NCBI GenBank assembly: GCA_948099385.1
Contig: CANUEZ040000205.1
Coordinates: forward strand, 930,001-994,000
Reading direction: 5' to 3'
From: Fasciola hepatica
Lineage: Eukaryota; Platyhelminthes; Trematoda; Plagiorchiida; Fasciolidae
DNA: 64,000 nt
Position 1 is the first letter of the stretch. The number at the start of each line of letters is the position of its first letter. The position numbers and the translations under genes were made by a program. Shown here piece after piece: positions 37,901 to 51,400 of this stretch. Below the pieces are notes generated by a model. That model did no database searches. It was not told the DNA's origin and saw only the letters and a program-made list of their open reading frames with translations.

Positions 37901-38317
37901 GTTTTGATGTTCGACTGACATTCGTTCACCCCAACCCTTGTTCGTGTCTCCGAGTGGGCTCTGTCCATGTGCAATGCTCATGATTCCCTTAGCGGATCAA
38001 ACAGCTGTACAGTGCTTCCATAAATTTCAATGGTCAGTTCAGTGTTCAAGCTGCATGGAGAACCATATTATACAAACCCACTCATCCACTACGCTTTTGC
38101 TTTGTATGAGCAATCTGTGTGGATTGTTCATAGGGAATGCCTTGGTTTTACTTAGGCCCATAAATAGAGAAGTGATGGAACATAGGATTGGATCGGTGTG
38201 CGAGAATTTGGTTGTTACCGTTCAAAGCGAAAGCGAAAGCCGAAGCCAATTTGGGGATTGTGCTATATCATGTATTGTATATGTTGAACAAAGCGTTGAG
38301 ACCCATATCGGATAGCC
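34936..38317 (-). repeat. Array B, block B4: tetramer HOR, two copies of about 1,691 bp
   Basis: The monomers at 34,936, 35,359, 35,782 and 36,205 pair with 36,628, 37,050, 37,473 and 37,896. Marks are CTACTAATCTATTGC (first pair), CATAAATTTCAATGG with GGAATGAATTGGTTTCAT and AGAGATGTG (second pair), and CCCAAATCGGATAGCC with GTGATTTGGG (third pair). The fourth pair agrees less well. The monomer at 37,896 has a diverged stretch at about 38,074-38,103 (CCCACTCATCCACTACGC). Confidence 0.8.
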
Positions 38318-41300
38318 TTGTGGTTTGGGTGTTCGACTGACATTCGTTCACCCCAACCCTAGTTCGTGTCTCCCAGTGGGCTCTGTCCATGTGCAATGCT
38401 CATGATTCCCTTAGCGGATCAAACAGCTGTACAGTGCTTCCATAATTTTCAATGGTCAGTTCAGTGTTCAAGCTGCATGGAGAATCATATTATACAAATC
38501 TACTCTGCTACTGCTCTATTGCATTGTATGAGCAATCTGTGTGGTTTGTTCATAAGGGAATGCCTTGGTTTTACTTAGGCCCATAAATAGAGAAGTGATG
38601 GAACATAGGATTGGATCGGTGTGCGAGAATTTGGTTGTTACCGTTCAAAGCGAAAGCGAAAGCCGAAACCGATTTGGGGATTGTGCTATATCATGTAGTG
38701 TATATGTTGAACAAAGCGTTGAGACCCATATCGGATAGCCTTGTGGTTTGGGTGTTCGACTGACATTCGTTCACCCCAACCCTTGTTCGTGTCTTCGAGT
38801 GGGCTCTGTCCATGTGCAATGCTCATGATTCCGTTAGCGGATCAAACAGCTGTACAGTGCTTCCATAATTTTCAATGGTCAGTTCAGTGTTCAAGCTGCA
38901 TGGAGAATCATATTATACAAATCTACTCTGCTACTGCTCCATTGCATTTTATGAGCAATCTGTGTGGATTGTTCATAAGGGAATGCCTTGGTTTTATTTA
39001 GGCCCATAAATAGAGAAGTGATGGAACATACGATTGGATCGGTGTGCGAGAATTTGGTTGTTACCGTTCAAAGCGAAAGCGAAAGCCGAAGCCAATTTGG
39101 GAATTGTGCTATATCATGTATTGTATATGTTGAACAAAGCGTTCAGACCCATATGGGATAGCCTTGTGGTTTGGGTGTTCGACTGACATTCGTTCACCCC
39201 AACCCTTGTTCGTGTCTCCGAGTGGGCTTTGTCCATGTGCAATGCTCATGATTCCCTTAGCGGATCAAACAGCTGTACAGTGCTTCCATAATTTTCAATG
39301 GTCAGTTCAGTGTTCAAGCTGCATGGAGAATCATATTATACAAATCTACTCTGCTACTGCTCTATTGCATTGTATGAGCAATCTGTGTGGGGATTGTTCA
39401 TAAGGGAATGCCTTGGTTTTACTTAGGCCCATAAATAGAGAAGTGATGGAACATAGGATTGGATCGGTGTGCGAGAATTTGGTTGTTACCGTTCAAAGCG
39501 AAAGCGAAAGCCGAAGCCAATTTGGGGATTGTGCTATATCATGTAGTGTATATGTTGAACAAAGCGTTCAGACCCATATCGGATAGCCTTGTGGTTTGGG
39601 TGTTCGACTGACATTCGTTCACCCCAACCCTTGTTCGTGTCTCCGAGTGGGCTCTGTCCATGTGCAATGCTCATGATTCCCTTAGCGGATCAAACAGCTG
39701 TACAGTGCTTCCATAATTTTCAATGGTCAGTTCAGTGTTCAAGCTGCATGGATAATCATATTATACAAATCTACTCTGCTACTGCTCTATTGCATTGTAT
39801 GAGCAATCTGTGTGGATTGTTCATACGGGACTGCCTTGGTTTTATTTAGGCCCATAAATAGAGAAGTGATGGAACATAGGATTGGATCGGTGTGCGAGAA
39901 TTTGGTTGATACCGTTCAAAGCGAAAGCGAAAGCCGAAGCCAATTTGGGGATTGTGCTATATCATGTATTGTATATGTTGAACAAAGCGTTGAGACCCAT
40001 ATCGGATAGCCTTGTGGTTTGGGTGTTCGACTGACATTCGTTCACCCCAACCCTTGTTCGTGTCTCCGAGTGGGCTCTGTCCATGTGCAATGCTCATGAT
40101 TCCCTTAGCGCATCAAACAGCTGTACAGTGCTTCCATAATTTCCAATGGTCAGTTCAGTGTTCAAGCTGCATGGAGAATCATATTATACAAATCTACTCT
40201 GCTACTGCTCTATTGCATTGTATGAGCAATCTGTGTGGATTGTTCATAAGGGAATGCCTTGGTTTTACTTTGGCCCATAAATAGAGAAGTGATGGAACAT
40301 AGGATTGGATCGGTGTGCGAGAATTTGGTTGTTACCGTTCAAAGCGAAAGCGAAAGCCGAAGCCAATTTGGGGATTGTGCTATATCATGTAGTGCATATG
40401 TTGAACAAAGCGTTGAGACCCATATCGGATAGCCTTGTGGTTTGGGTGTTCGACTGACAATCGTTCACCCCAACCCTTGTTCGTGTCTCCGAGTGGGCTC
40501 TGTCCATGTGCAATGCTCATGATTCCCTTATCGCATCAAACAGCTGTACAGTGCTTCCATAATTTGCAATGGTCAGTTCCGTGGTCAAGCTGCATGGAGA
40601 ATCATATTATACAAATCTACTCTGCTACTGCTCTATTGCATTGTATGAGCAATCTGTGTGGATTGTTCATAAGGGAATGCCTTGGTTTTACTTAGGCCCA
40701 TAAATAGAGAAGTGATGGAACATAGGATTGGATCGGTGTGCGAGAATTTGGTTGTTACCGTTCAAAGCGAAAGCGAAAGCCGAAGCCAATTTGGGGATTG
40801 TGCTATAACATGTATTGTATATGTTGAACAAAGCGTTGAGACCCATATCGGATAGCCTTGTGGTTTGGGTGTTCGACTGACAATCGTTCACCCGGACCCT
40901 TGTTCGTGTCCCCGTGTGGGCTCTGTCCATGCGCAATGCTCATGATTCCCTTAGCGGATCAAACAGCTGTACAGTGCTTCCATAATTTTCAATGGTCAGT
41001 TCCGTGGTCAAGCTGCATGGAGAATCATATTATACAAATCTACTCTGCTACTGCTCTATTGCATTGTATGAGCAATCTGTGTGGATTGTTCATAAGGGAA
41101 TGCCTTGGTTTTACATAGGCCCATAAATGGAGATGTGATGGAACATAGGATTGGATCGGTGTGCGAGAATTTGGTTGTTACCGTTCAAAGCGAAAGCGAA
41201 AGCCGTAGCCAATTTGAGGATTTTGCTATATCATGTATTGTATATGTTGAACAAAGCGTTCAGACCCATAACGGATAGCCTTGTGGTTTGGGTGTTCGAC

Positions 41301-43824
41301 TGACATTCGTTCTTCCTAACCCTTGTTCGTGTCTCCGAGTGGGCTCTGTCCATGTGCAATGCTCATGATTCCCTTAGCGGATCAAGCAGCTGTACAGTGC
41401 TTCCATCATTTTCAATGGTCAGTTCAGTGTTCAAGCTGCATGGAGAATCATATTATACAAATCTACTCTGCTACTGCTCTATTGCATTGTATGAGCAATC
41501 TGTGTGGGGATTGTTCATAAGGGAATGCCTTGGTTTTACTTAGGCCCATAAATAGAGAAGTGATGGAACATAGAATTGGATCGGTGTGCGAGAATTTGGT
41601 TGTTAGCGTTCAAAGCGAAAGCGAAAGCCGAAGCCGATTTGGGGATTGTGCTATATCATGTATTGTATATGTTGAACAAAGCGTTGAGACCCATATCGGA
41701 TAGCCTTGTGGTTTGGGTGTTCGACTGACATTCGTTCACCCCAACCCTTGTTCGTGTCCCCGTGTGGGCTCTGTCTATGTGCAATGCTCATAATTCCCTT
41801 AGCGCATCAAACAGCTGTACAGTGCTTCCATAATTTTCAATGGTCAGTTCAGTGTTCTAACTGCATGGAGAATCATATTATACAAATCTACTCTGCTACT
41901 GCTCTATTGCATTGTATGAGCAATCTGTGTGGATTGTTCATAAGGGAATGCCTTGGTTTTACTTAGGCCCATAAATAGAGAAGTGATGGAACATAGGATT
42001 GGATCGGTGTGCGAGAATTTGGTTGTTACCATTCAAAGCGAAAGCGAAAGCCGAAGCCAATTTGAGGATTGTGCTATATCATGTATTGTATATGTTGAAC
42101 AAAGCGTTGAGACCCATATCGGATAGCCTTGTGGTTTGGGTGTTCGACTGACAATCGTTCACCCCAACCCTTGTTCGTGTCTCCGAGTGGGCTCTGTCCA
42201 TGTGCAATGCTCATGATTCCCTTAGCGCATCAAACAGCTGTACAGTGCTTCCATAATTTTCAATGGTCAGGTCAGTGTTCAAGCTGCATGGAGAATCATA
42301 TTATACAAACCCACACTGCTACTGCTCTATTGCATTGTATGAGCAATCTGTGTGGATTGTTCATAAGGGAATGCCTTGGTTTTACTGAGGCCCATAAATA
42401 GAGAAGTGATGGAACATAGGATTGGATCGGTGTGCGAGAATTTGGTTGTTACCGTTCAAAGCGAAAGCGAAAGCCGAAGCCAATTTGAGGATTGTGCTAT
42501 ATCATGTATTGTATATGTTGAACAAAGCGTTCAGACCGATATCGGATAGCCTTGTGGTTTGGGTGTTCGACTGACAATCGTTCACCCCAACCCTTGTTCG
42601 TGTTCCCGTGTGGGCTCTGTCCATATGCAATGCTCTTGATTCCCTTAGCGCATCAAACAGCTGTACAGTGCTTCCATAATTTTCAATGGTCAGTTCAGTG
42701 TTCAAGCTGCATGGAGAATCATATTATACAAATCTACTCTGCTACTGCTCTATTTCATTGTATGAGCAATCTGTGTGGGGATTGTTCATAAGGGAATGCC
42801 TTGGTTTTACTTAGGCCCATAAATAGAGAAGTGATGGAACATAGGATTGGATCGGTGTGCGAGAATTTGGTTGTTACCGTTCAAAGCGAAAGCGAAAGCC
42901 GAAGCAAATTTAAGGATTGTGCTATATCATGTATTGTATATGTTGAACAAAGCGTTGAGACCCATATCGGATAGCCTTGTGGTTTGGGTGTTCGACTGAC
43001 AATCGTCCACCCCAACCCTTGTTCGTGTCCTCGTGTGGGCTCTGTCCATGTGCAATGCTCATGATTCCCTTAGCGGATCAAACAGCTGTACAGTGCTTCC
43101 ATAATTTTAAATGGCCAGTTCAGTGTTCACGTTGCATGGAGAATCATATTATACAAATCTACTCTGCTACTGCTCTATTGCATTGTATGAGCAATCTGTG
43201 TGGGGATTGTTCATAAGGGAATGCCTTGGTTTTACTTAGGCCCATAAATAGAGAAGTGATGGAACATAGGACTGGATCGGTGTGCGAGAATTTGGTTGTT
43301 ACCGTTCAAAGCGAAAGCGAAAGCCGAAGCCGATTTGGGGATTGTGCTATATCATGTATTGTATATGTTGAACAAAGCGTTGAGACCCATATCGGATAGC
43401 CTTGTGGTTTGGGTGTTCGACTGACAATCGTTCACCCCAACCCTTGTTCGTGTCCCCGTGTGGGCTCTGTCCATGTGCAATGCTCATGATTCCCTTAGCG
43501 GATCAAACAGCTGTACAGTGCTTCCATAATTTTCAATGGTCAGTTCAGTGTTCTAACTGCGTGGAGAATCATATTATACAAATCTACTCTGCTACTGCTC
43601 TATTGCATTGTATGAGCAATCTGTGTGGATTGTTCATAAGGGAATGCCTTGGTTTTACTTAGGCCCATAAATAGAGAAGTGATGGAACATAGGATTGGAT
43701 CGGTGTGCGAGAATTTGGTTGTTACCATTCAAAGCGAAAGCGAAAGCCGAAGCCAATTTGAGGATTGTGCTATATCATGTATTGTATATGTTGAACAAAG
43801 CGTTCAGACCCATAACGGATAGCC
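38318..43824 (-). repeat. Array B, block B5: monomers with interspersed 425-bp forms
   Basis: About 13 monomers. Some carry a GG insertion (CTGTGTGGGGATTG instead of CTGTGTGGATTG), which makes them 425 bp (39,164, 41,281, 42,552 and 42,977). CCCCGTGTGGGC or CCTCGTGTGGGC begins to replace CTCCGAGTGGGC here and dominates further right. No gene is seen. Confidence 0.8.
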
Positions 43825-46800
43825 TTGTGGTATGGGTGTTCGACTGACAATCGTTCACCCCAACCCTTGTTCGTGTCCTCGTGTGGGCTCTGTCCATGTG
43901 CAATGCTCATGATTCCCTTAGCGCATCAAACAGCTGTACAGTGCTTCAATCAATCTCACTGGTCAGTTCAGTGTTCAAGCTGCATGGAGAATCATATTAT
44001 ACAAATCTACTCTGCTACTGCTCTATTGCATTGTATGAGCAATCTGTGTGTGGATTGTTCATAAGGGAATGCCTTGGTTTTACTTTGGCCCATAAATAGA
44101 GAAGTGATGGAACATAGGATTGGATCGGTGTGCGAGAATTTGGTTGTTACCGTTCAAAGCGAAAGCGAAAGCCGAAGGCGATTTGGGGATTGTGCTATAT
44201 CATGTATTGTATATGTTGAACAAAGCGTTGAGACCCATATCGGATAGCCTTGTGGTTTGGGTGTTCGAGTGACAATCGTTCACCCAACCCTTGTTCGTGT
44301 CCCCGTGTGGGCTCTGTCCATGTGCAATGCTCATGATTCCCTTAGCGCATCAAACAGCTGTACAGTGCTTCCATAATTTTCAACGGTCAGTTCAGTGTTC
44401 AAGCTGCATGGAGAATCATATTATACAAATCTACTCTGCTACTGCTCTATTGCATTGTATGAGCAATCTGTGTGGATTGTTCATAAGGGAATGCCTTGGT
44501 TTTACTTTGGTCCATAAATAGAGATGTGATGGAACATAGGATTGGATCGGTGTGCGAGAATTTGGTTGTTACCGTTCAAAGCGAAAGCGAAAGCCGAATC
44601 CAATTTGGGGATTGTGCTATAACATGTATTGTATATGTTGAACAAAGCGTTGAGACCCATATCGGATAGCCTTGTGGTTTGGGTGTTCGACTGACAATCG
44701 TTCACCCCAACCCTTGTTCGTGTTCCCGTGTGGGCTCTGTCCATGTGCAATGCTCATGATTCCCTTAGCGCATCAAACAGCTGTACAGTGCTTCCATAAT
44801 TTTCAATGGTCAGTTCAGTGTTCAAGCTGCATGGAGAATCATATTATACAAATCTACTCTGCTACTGCTCTATTGCATTGTATGAGCAATCTGTGTGGAT
44901 TGTTCATAAGGGAATGCCTTGGTTTTACTTAGGCCCATAAATAGAGAAGTGATGGAACATAGGATTGGATCGGTGTGCGAGAATTTGGTTGTTACCATTC
45001 AAAGCGAAAGCGAAAGCCGAAGCCAATTTGAGGATTGTGCTATATCATGTATTGTATATGTTGAACAAAGCGTTCAGACCCATAACGGATAGCCTTGTGG
45101 TTTGGGTGTTCGACTGACAATCGTTCACCCCAACCCTTGTTCGTGTCCTCGTGTGGGCTCTGTCCATGTGCAATGCTCATGATTCCCTTAGCGCATCAAA
45201 CAGCTGTACAGTGCTTCAATCAATCTCACTGGTCAGTTCAGTGTTCAAGCTGCATGGAGAATCATATTATACAAATCTACTCTGCTACTGCTCTATTGCA
45301 TTGTATGAGCAATCTGTGTGGATTGTTCATAAGGGAATGCCTTGGTTTTACTTTGGTCCATAAATAGAGAAGTGATGGAACATAGGATTGGATCGGTGTG
45401 CGAGAATTTGGTTGTTACCGTTCAAAGCGAAAGCGAAAGCCGAAAACAATTTGGGGATTGTGCTAAATCATGTATTGTATATGTTGAACACAGCGTTGAG
45501 ACCCATATCGGATAGCCTTGTGGTTTGGGTGTTCGACTGACAATCGTTCACCCCAACCCTTGTTCGTGTCCTCGTGTGGGCTCTGTCCATGTGCAATGCT
45601 CATGATTCCCTTAGCGCATCAAACAGCTGTACAGTGCTTCAATCAATCTCACTGGTCAGTTCAGTGTTCAAGCTGCATGGAGAATCATATTATACAAATC
45701 TACTCTGCTACTGCTCTATTGCATTGTATGAGCAATCTGTGTGTGGATTGTTCATAAGGGAATGCCTTGGTTTTACTTTGGCCCATAAATAGAGAAGTGA
45801 TGGAACATAGGATTGGATCGGTGTGCGAGAATTTGGTTGTTACCGTTCAAAGCGAAAGCGAAAGCCGTAGCCAATTTGGGGATTGTGCTATATCATGTAT
45901 TGTATATGTTGAACAAAGCGTTGAGACCCATATCGGATAGCCTTGTGGTTTGGGTGTTCGAGTGACAATCGTTCACCCAACCCTTGTTCGTGTCCCCGTG
46001 TGGGCTCTGTCCATGTGCAATGCTCATGATTCCCTTAGCGCATCAAACAGCTGTACAGTGCTTCCATAATTTTCAACGGTCAGTTCAGTGTTCAAGCTGC
46101 ATGGAGAATCATATTATACAAATCTACTCTGCTACTGCTCTATTGCATTGTATGAGCAATCTGTGTGGGGATTGTTCATAAGGGAATGCCTTGGTTTTAC
46201 TTTGGTCCATAAATAGAGATGTGATGGAACATAGGATTGGATCGGTGTGCGAGAATTTGGTTGTTACCGTTCAAAGCGAAAGCGAAAGCCGAATCCAATT
46301 TGGGGATTGTGCTATAACATGTATTGTATATGTTGAACAAAGCGTTGAGACCCATATCGGATAGCCTTGTGGTTTGGGTGTTCGACTGACAATCGTTCAC
46401 CCCAACCCTTGTTCGTGTTCCCGTGTGGGCTCTGTCCATGTGCAATGCTCATGATTCCCTTAGCGCATCAAACAGCTGTACAGTGCTTCCATAATTTTCA
46501 ATGGTCAGTTCAGTGTTCTAACTGCGTGGAGAATCATATTATACAAATCTACTCTGCTACTGCTCTATTGCATTGTATGAGCAATCTGTGTGGATTGTTC
46601 ATAAGGGAATGCCTTGGTTTTACTTAGGCCCATAAATAGAGAAGTGATGGAACATAGGATTGGATCGGTGTGCGAGAATTTGGTTGTTACCATTCAAAGC
46701 GAAAGCGAAAGCCGAAGCCAATTTGAGGATTGTGCTATATCATGTATTGTATATGTTGAACAAAGCGTTCAGACCCATAACGGATAGCCTTGTGGTTTGG

Positions 46801-47212
46801 GTGTTCGACTGACAATCGTTCACCCCAACCCTTGTTCGTGTCCTCGTGTGGGCTCTGTCCATGTGCAATGCTCATGATTCCCTTAGCGCATCAAACAGCT
46901 GTACAGTGCTTCAATCAATCTCACTGGTCAGTTCAGTGTTCAAGCTGCATGGAGAATCATATTATACAAATCTACTCTGCTACTGCTCTATTGCATTGTA
47001 TGAGCAATCTGTGTGGATTGTTCATAAGGGAATGCCTTGGTTTTACTTTGGTCCATAAATAGAGAAGTGATGGAACATAGGATTGGATCGGTGTGCGAGA
47101 ATTTGGTTGTTACCGTTCAAAGCGAAAGCGAAAGCCGTAGCCAATTTGGGGATTGTGCTATATCATGTATTGTATATGTTGAACAAAGCGTTCAGACCCA
47201 TATCGGATAGCC
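43825..47212 (-). repeat. Array B, block B6: tetramer HOR, two copies of 1,693-1,695 bp
   Basis: The monomers at 43,825, 44,250, 44,672 and 45,095 pair with 45,518, 45,943, 46,367 and 46,790. Shared marks are CTTCAATCAATCTCACTGG with a TG insertion giving CTGTGTGTGGATTG (first pair), TTCGAGTGACAATCG with CACCCAACCC and TTTTCAACGG (second pair), CGAATCCAATTTGG with CTATAACATG and GTGTTCCCGTG (third pair), and CTTCAATCAATCTCACTGG with TTTGGTCCATAAATAG (fourth pair). Confidence 0.88.
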
Positions 47213-48482
47213 TTGTGGTTTGGGTGTTCGACTGACATTCGTTCACCCAACCCTTGTTCGTGTCCCCGTGTGCGAGCTCTGTCCATGTGCAATGCTCATG
47301 ATTCCCTTAGCGCATCAAACAGCTGTACAGTGCTTCCATCATTTTCAATGGTCAGTTCAGTGTTCAAGCTGCATGGAGAATCATATTATACAAATCTACT
47401 CTGCTACTGCTCTATTGCATTGTATGAGCAATCTGTTTGGATTGTTCATAAGGGAATGCCTTGGTTTTACTTAGGCCCATAAATAGAAAAATGATGGAAC
47501 ATAGGATTGGATCGGTGTGCGAGAATTTGGTTGTTACCGTTAAAAGCGAAAGCGAAAGCCGAAGCCAATTTGGGGATTGTGCTATATCATGTATTGTATA
47601 TGTTGAACAAAGCGTTCAGACCCATATCGGATAGCCTTGTGGTTTGGGTGTTCGACTGACAATCGTTCAACCCAACCCTTGTTCGTGTCTCCGAGTGGGC
47701 TCTGTCCATGTGCAATGCTCATGATTCCCTTAGCGGATCAAACAGCTGTACAGTGCTTCCATAATTTTCAATGGTCAGTTCAGTGTTCAAGCTGCATGGA
47801 GAATCATATTATACAAATCTACTCTGCTACTGCTCTATTGCATTGTATGAGCAATCTGTGTGGATTGTTCATAAGGGAATGCCTTGGTTTTACTTAGGCC
47901 CATAAATGGAGAAGTGATGGAACATAGGATTGGATCGGTGTGCGAGAATTTGGTTGTTACCGTTCAAAGCGAAAGCTGAAGCCGAAGCCAATTTGAGGAT
48001 TGTGCTATATCATGTATTGTATATGTTGAACAAAGCGTTGAGACCCATATCGGATAGCCCTGTGTTTTGGGTGTTCGACTGACAATCGTCCACCCCAACC
48101 CTTGTTCGTGTCCTCGTGTGGGCTCTGTCCATGTGCAATGATCATGATTCCCTTAGCGGATCAAACAGCTGTACAGTGCTTCCATAATTTTCAATGGTCA
48201 GTTCAGTGTTCAAGCTGCATGGAGAATCATATTATACAAATCTACTCTGCTACTGCTCTATTGCATTGTATGAGCAATCTGTGTGGATTGTTCATAAGGG
48301 AATGCCTTGGTTTTACTTAGGCCCATAAATGGAGAAGTGATGGAACATAGGATTGGATCGGTGTGCGAGAATTTGGTTGTTACCGTTCAAAGCGAAAGCT
48401 GAAGCCGAAGCCAATTTGAGGATTGTGCTATATCATGTATTGTATATGTTGAACAAAGCGTTGAGACCCATATCGGATAGCC
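47213..48482 (-). repeat. Array B, block B7: three linking monomers
   Basis: The monomers at 47,213 (GTGTGCGAGCTCTG and CTGTTTGGATTG), 47,637 (AATCGTTCAACCC, CTCCGAGTGGGC) and 48,060 (GCCCTGTGTTTTGGG, ATGATCATG) resemble, in the same order, those at 53,144, 53,991 and 54,413. This hints at an older segment-level duplication. Confidence 0.7.
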
Positions 48483-51400
48483 CTGTGTTTTGGGTGTTCG
48501 ACTGACAATCGTCCACCCCAACCCTTGTTCGTGTCCTCGTGTGGGCTCTGTCCATGTGCAATGCTCATGATTCCCTTAGCGGATCAAACAGCTGTACAGT
48601 GCTTCCATAATTTTCAATGGTCAGTTCAGTGTTCAAGCTGCATGGAGAATCATATTATACAAATCTACTCTGCTACTGCTCTATTGCATTGTATGAGCAA
48701 TCTGTGTGGGGATTGTTCATAAAGGAATGCCTTGGTTTTACTTAGGCCCATAAATGGAGAAGTGATGGAACATAGGATTGGATCGGTGTGCGAGAATTTG
48801 GTTGTTAGCGTTCAAAGCGAAAGCGAAAGCCGAAGCCGATTTGAGGATTGGGCTATATCATGTATTGTATATGTTGAACAAAGCGTTGAGACCCATATCG
48901 GATAGCCCTGTGTTTTGGGTGTTCGACTGACATTCGTCCACCCCAACCCTTGTTCGTGTCCTCGTGTGGGCTCTGTCCATGTGCAATGATCATGATTCCC
49001 TTAGCGGATCAAACAGCTGTACAGTGCTTCCATAATTTTCAATGGTCAGTTCAGTGTTCAAGCTGCATGGAGAATCATATTATACAAATCTACTCTGCTA
49101 CTGCTCTATTGCATTGTATGAGCAATCTGTGTGGATTGTTCATAAGGGAATGCCTTGGTTTTACTTAGGCCCATAAATGGAGAAGTGATGGAACATAGGA
49201 TTGGATCGGTGTGCGAGAATTTGGTTGTTACCGTTCAAAGCGAAAGCGAAAGCCGAAGCCGATTTGGGGATTGTGCTATATCATGTAGTGTATATGTTGA
49301 ACAAAGCGTTCAGACCCATATCGGATAGCCTTGTGGTTTGGGTGTTCGACTGACAATCGTTCACCCCAACCCTTGTTCGTGTCCTCGTGTGGGCTCTGTC
49401 CATGTGCAATGCTCATGATTCCCTTATCGCATCAAACAGCTGTACAGTGCTTCAATCATTCTCACTGGTCAGTTCAGTGTTCAAGCTGCATGGAGAATCA
49501 TATTATACAAATCTACTCTGCTACTGCTCTATTGCATTGTATGAGCAATCTGTGTGGATTGTTCATAAGGGAATGCCTTGGTTTTACTTAGGCCCATAAA
49601 TGGAGAAGTGATGGAACATAGGATTGGATCGGTGTGCGAGAATTTGGTTGTTACCGTTCAAAGCGAAAGCTGAAGCCGAAGCCAATTTGAGGATTGTGCT
49701 ATATCATGTATTGTATATGTTGAACAAAGCGTTGAGACCCATATCGGATAGCCCTGTGTTTTGGGTGTTCGACTGACAATCGTCCACCCCAACCCTTGTT
49801 CGTGTCCTCGTGTGGGCTCTGTCCATGTGCAATGATCATGATTCCCTTAGCGGATCAAACAGCTGTACAGTGCTTCCATAATTTTCAATGGTCAGTTCAG
49901 TGTTCAAGCTGCATGGAGAATCATATTATACAAATCTACTCTGCTACTGCTCTATTGCATTGTATGAGCAATCTGTGTGGGGATTGTTCATAAAGGAATG
50001 CCTTGGTTTTACTTAGGCCCATATATGGAGAAGTGATGGAACATAGGATTGGATCGGTGTGCGAGAATTTGGTTGTTAGCGTTCAAAGCGAAAGCGAAAG
50101 CCGAAGCCGATTTGAGGATTGGGCTATATCATGTATTGTATATGTTGAACAAAGCGTTGAGACCCATATCGGATAGCCCTGTGTTTTGGGTGTTCGACTG
50201 ACATTCGTCCACCCCAACCCTTGTTCGTGTCCTCGTGTGGGCTCTGTCCATGTGCAATGCTCATGATTCCCTTATCGCATCAAACAGCTGTACAGTGCTT
50301 CAATCATTCTCACTGGTCAGTTCAGTGTTCAAGCTGCATGGAGAATCATATTATACAAATCTACTCTGCTACTGCTCTATTGCATTGTATGAGCAATCTG
50401 TGTGGATTGTTCATAAGGGAATGCCTTGGTTTTACTTAGGCCCATAAATGGAGAAGTGATGGAACATAGGATTGGATCGGTGTGCGAGAATTTGGTTGTT
50501 ACCGTTCAAAGCGAAAGCTGAAGCCGAAGCCAATTTGAGGATTGTGCTATATCATGTATTGTATATGTTGAACAAAGCGTTGAGACCCATATCGGATAGC
50601 CCTGTGTTTTGGGTGTTCGACTGACAATCGTCCACCCCAACCCTTGTTCGTGTCCTCGTGTGGGCTCTGTCCATGTGCAATGATCATGATTCCCTTAGCG
50701 GATCAAACAGCTGTACAGTGCTTCCATAATTTTCAATGGTCAGTTCAGTGTTCAAGCTGCATGGAGAATCATATTATACAAATCTACTCTGCTACTGCTC
50801 TATTGCATTGTATGAGCAATCTGTGTGGGGATTGTTCATAAAGGAATGCCTTGGTTTTACTTAGGCCCATAAATGGAGAAGTGATGGAACATAGGATTGG
50901 ATCGGTGTGCGAGAATTTGGTTGTTAGCGTTCAAAGCGAAAGCGAAAGCCGAAGCCGATTTGAGGATTGGGCTATATCATGTATTGTATATGTTGAACAA
51001 AGCGTTGAGACCCATATCGGATAGCCCTGTGTTTTGGGTGTTCGACTGACATTCGTCCACCCCAACCCTTGTTCGTGTCCTCGTGTGGGCTCTGTCCATG
51101 TGCAATGATCATGATTCCCTTAGCGGATCAAACAGCTGTACAGTGCTTCCATAATTTTCAATGGTCAGTTCAGTGTTCAAGCTGCATGGAGAATCATATT
51201 ATACAAATCTACTCTGCTACTGCTCTATTGCATTGTATGAGCAATCTGTGTGGATTGTTCATAAGGGAATGCCTTGGTTTTACTTAGGCCCATAAATAGA
51301 GAAGTGATGGAACATAGGATTGGATCGGTGTGCGAGAATTTGGTTGTTACCGTTCAAAGCGAAAGCGAAAGCCGAAGCCGATTTGGGGATTGTGCTATAT

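Noticed and set aside
37938..38315. Longest open frame of the window (125 codons)
   Set aside because: It runs through a monomer boundary only because of local changes near 38,074-38,140 (a diverged stretch and a one-base loss). Its content is translated satellite.
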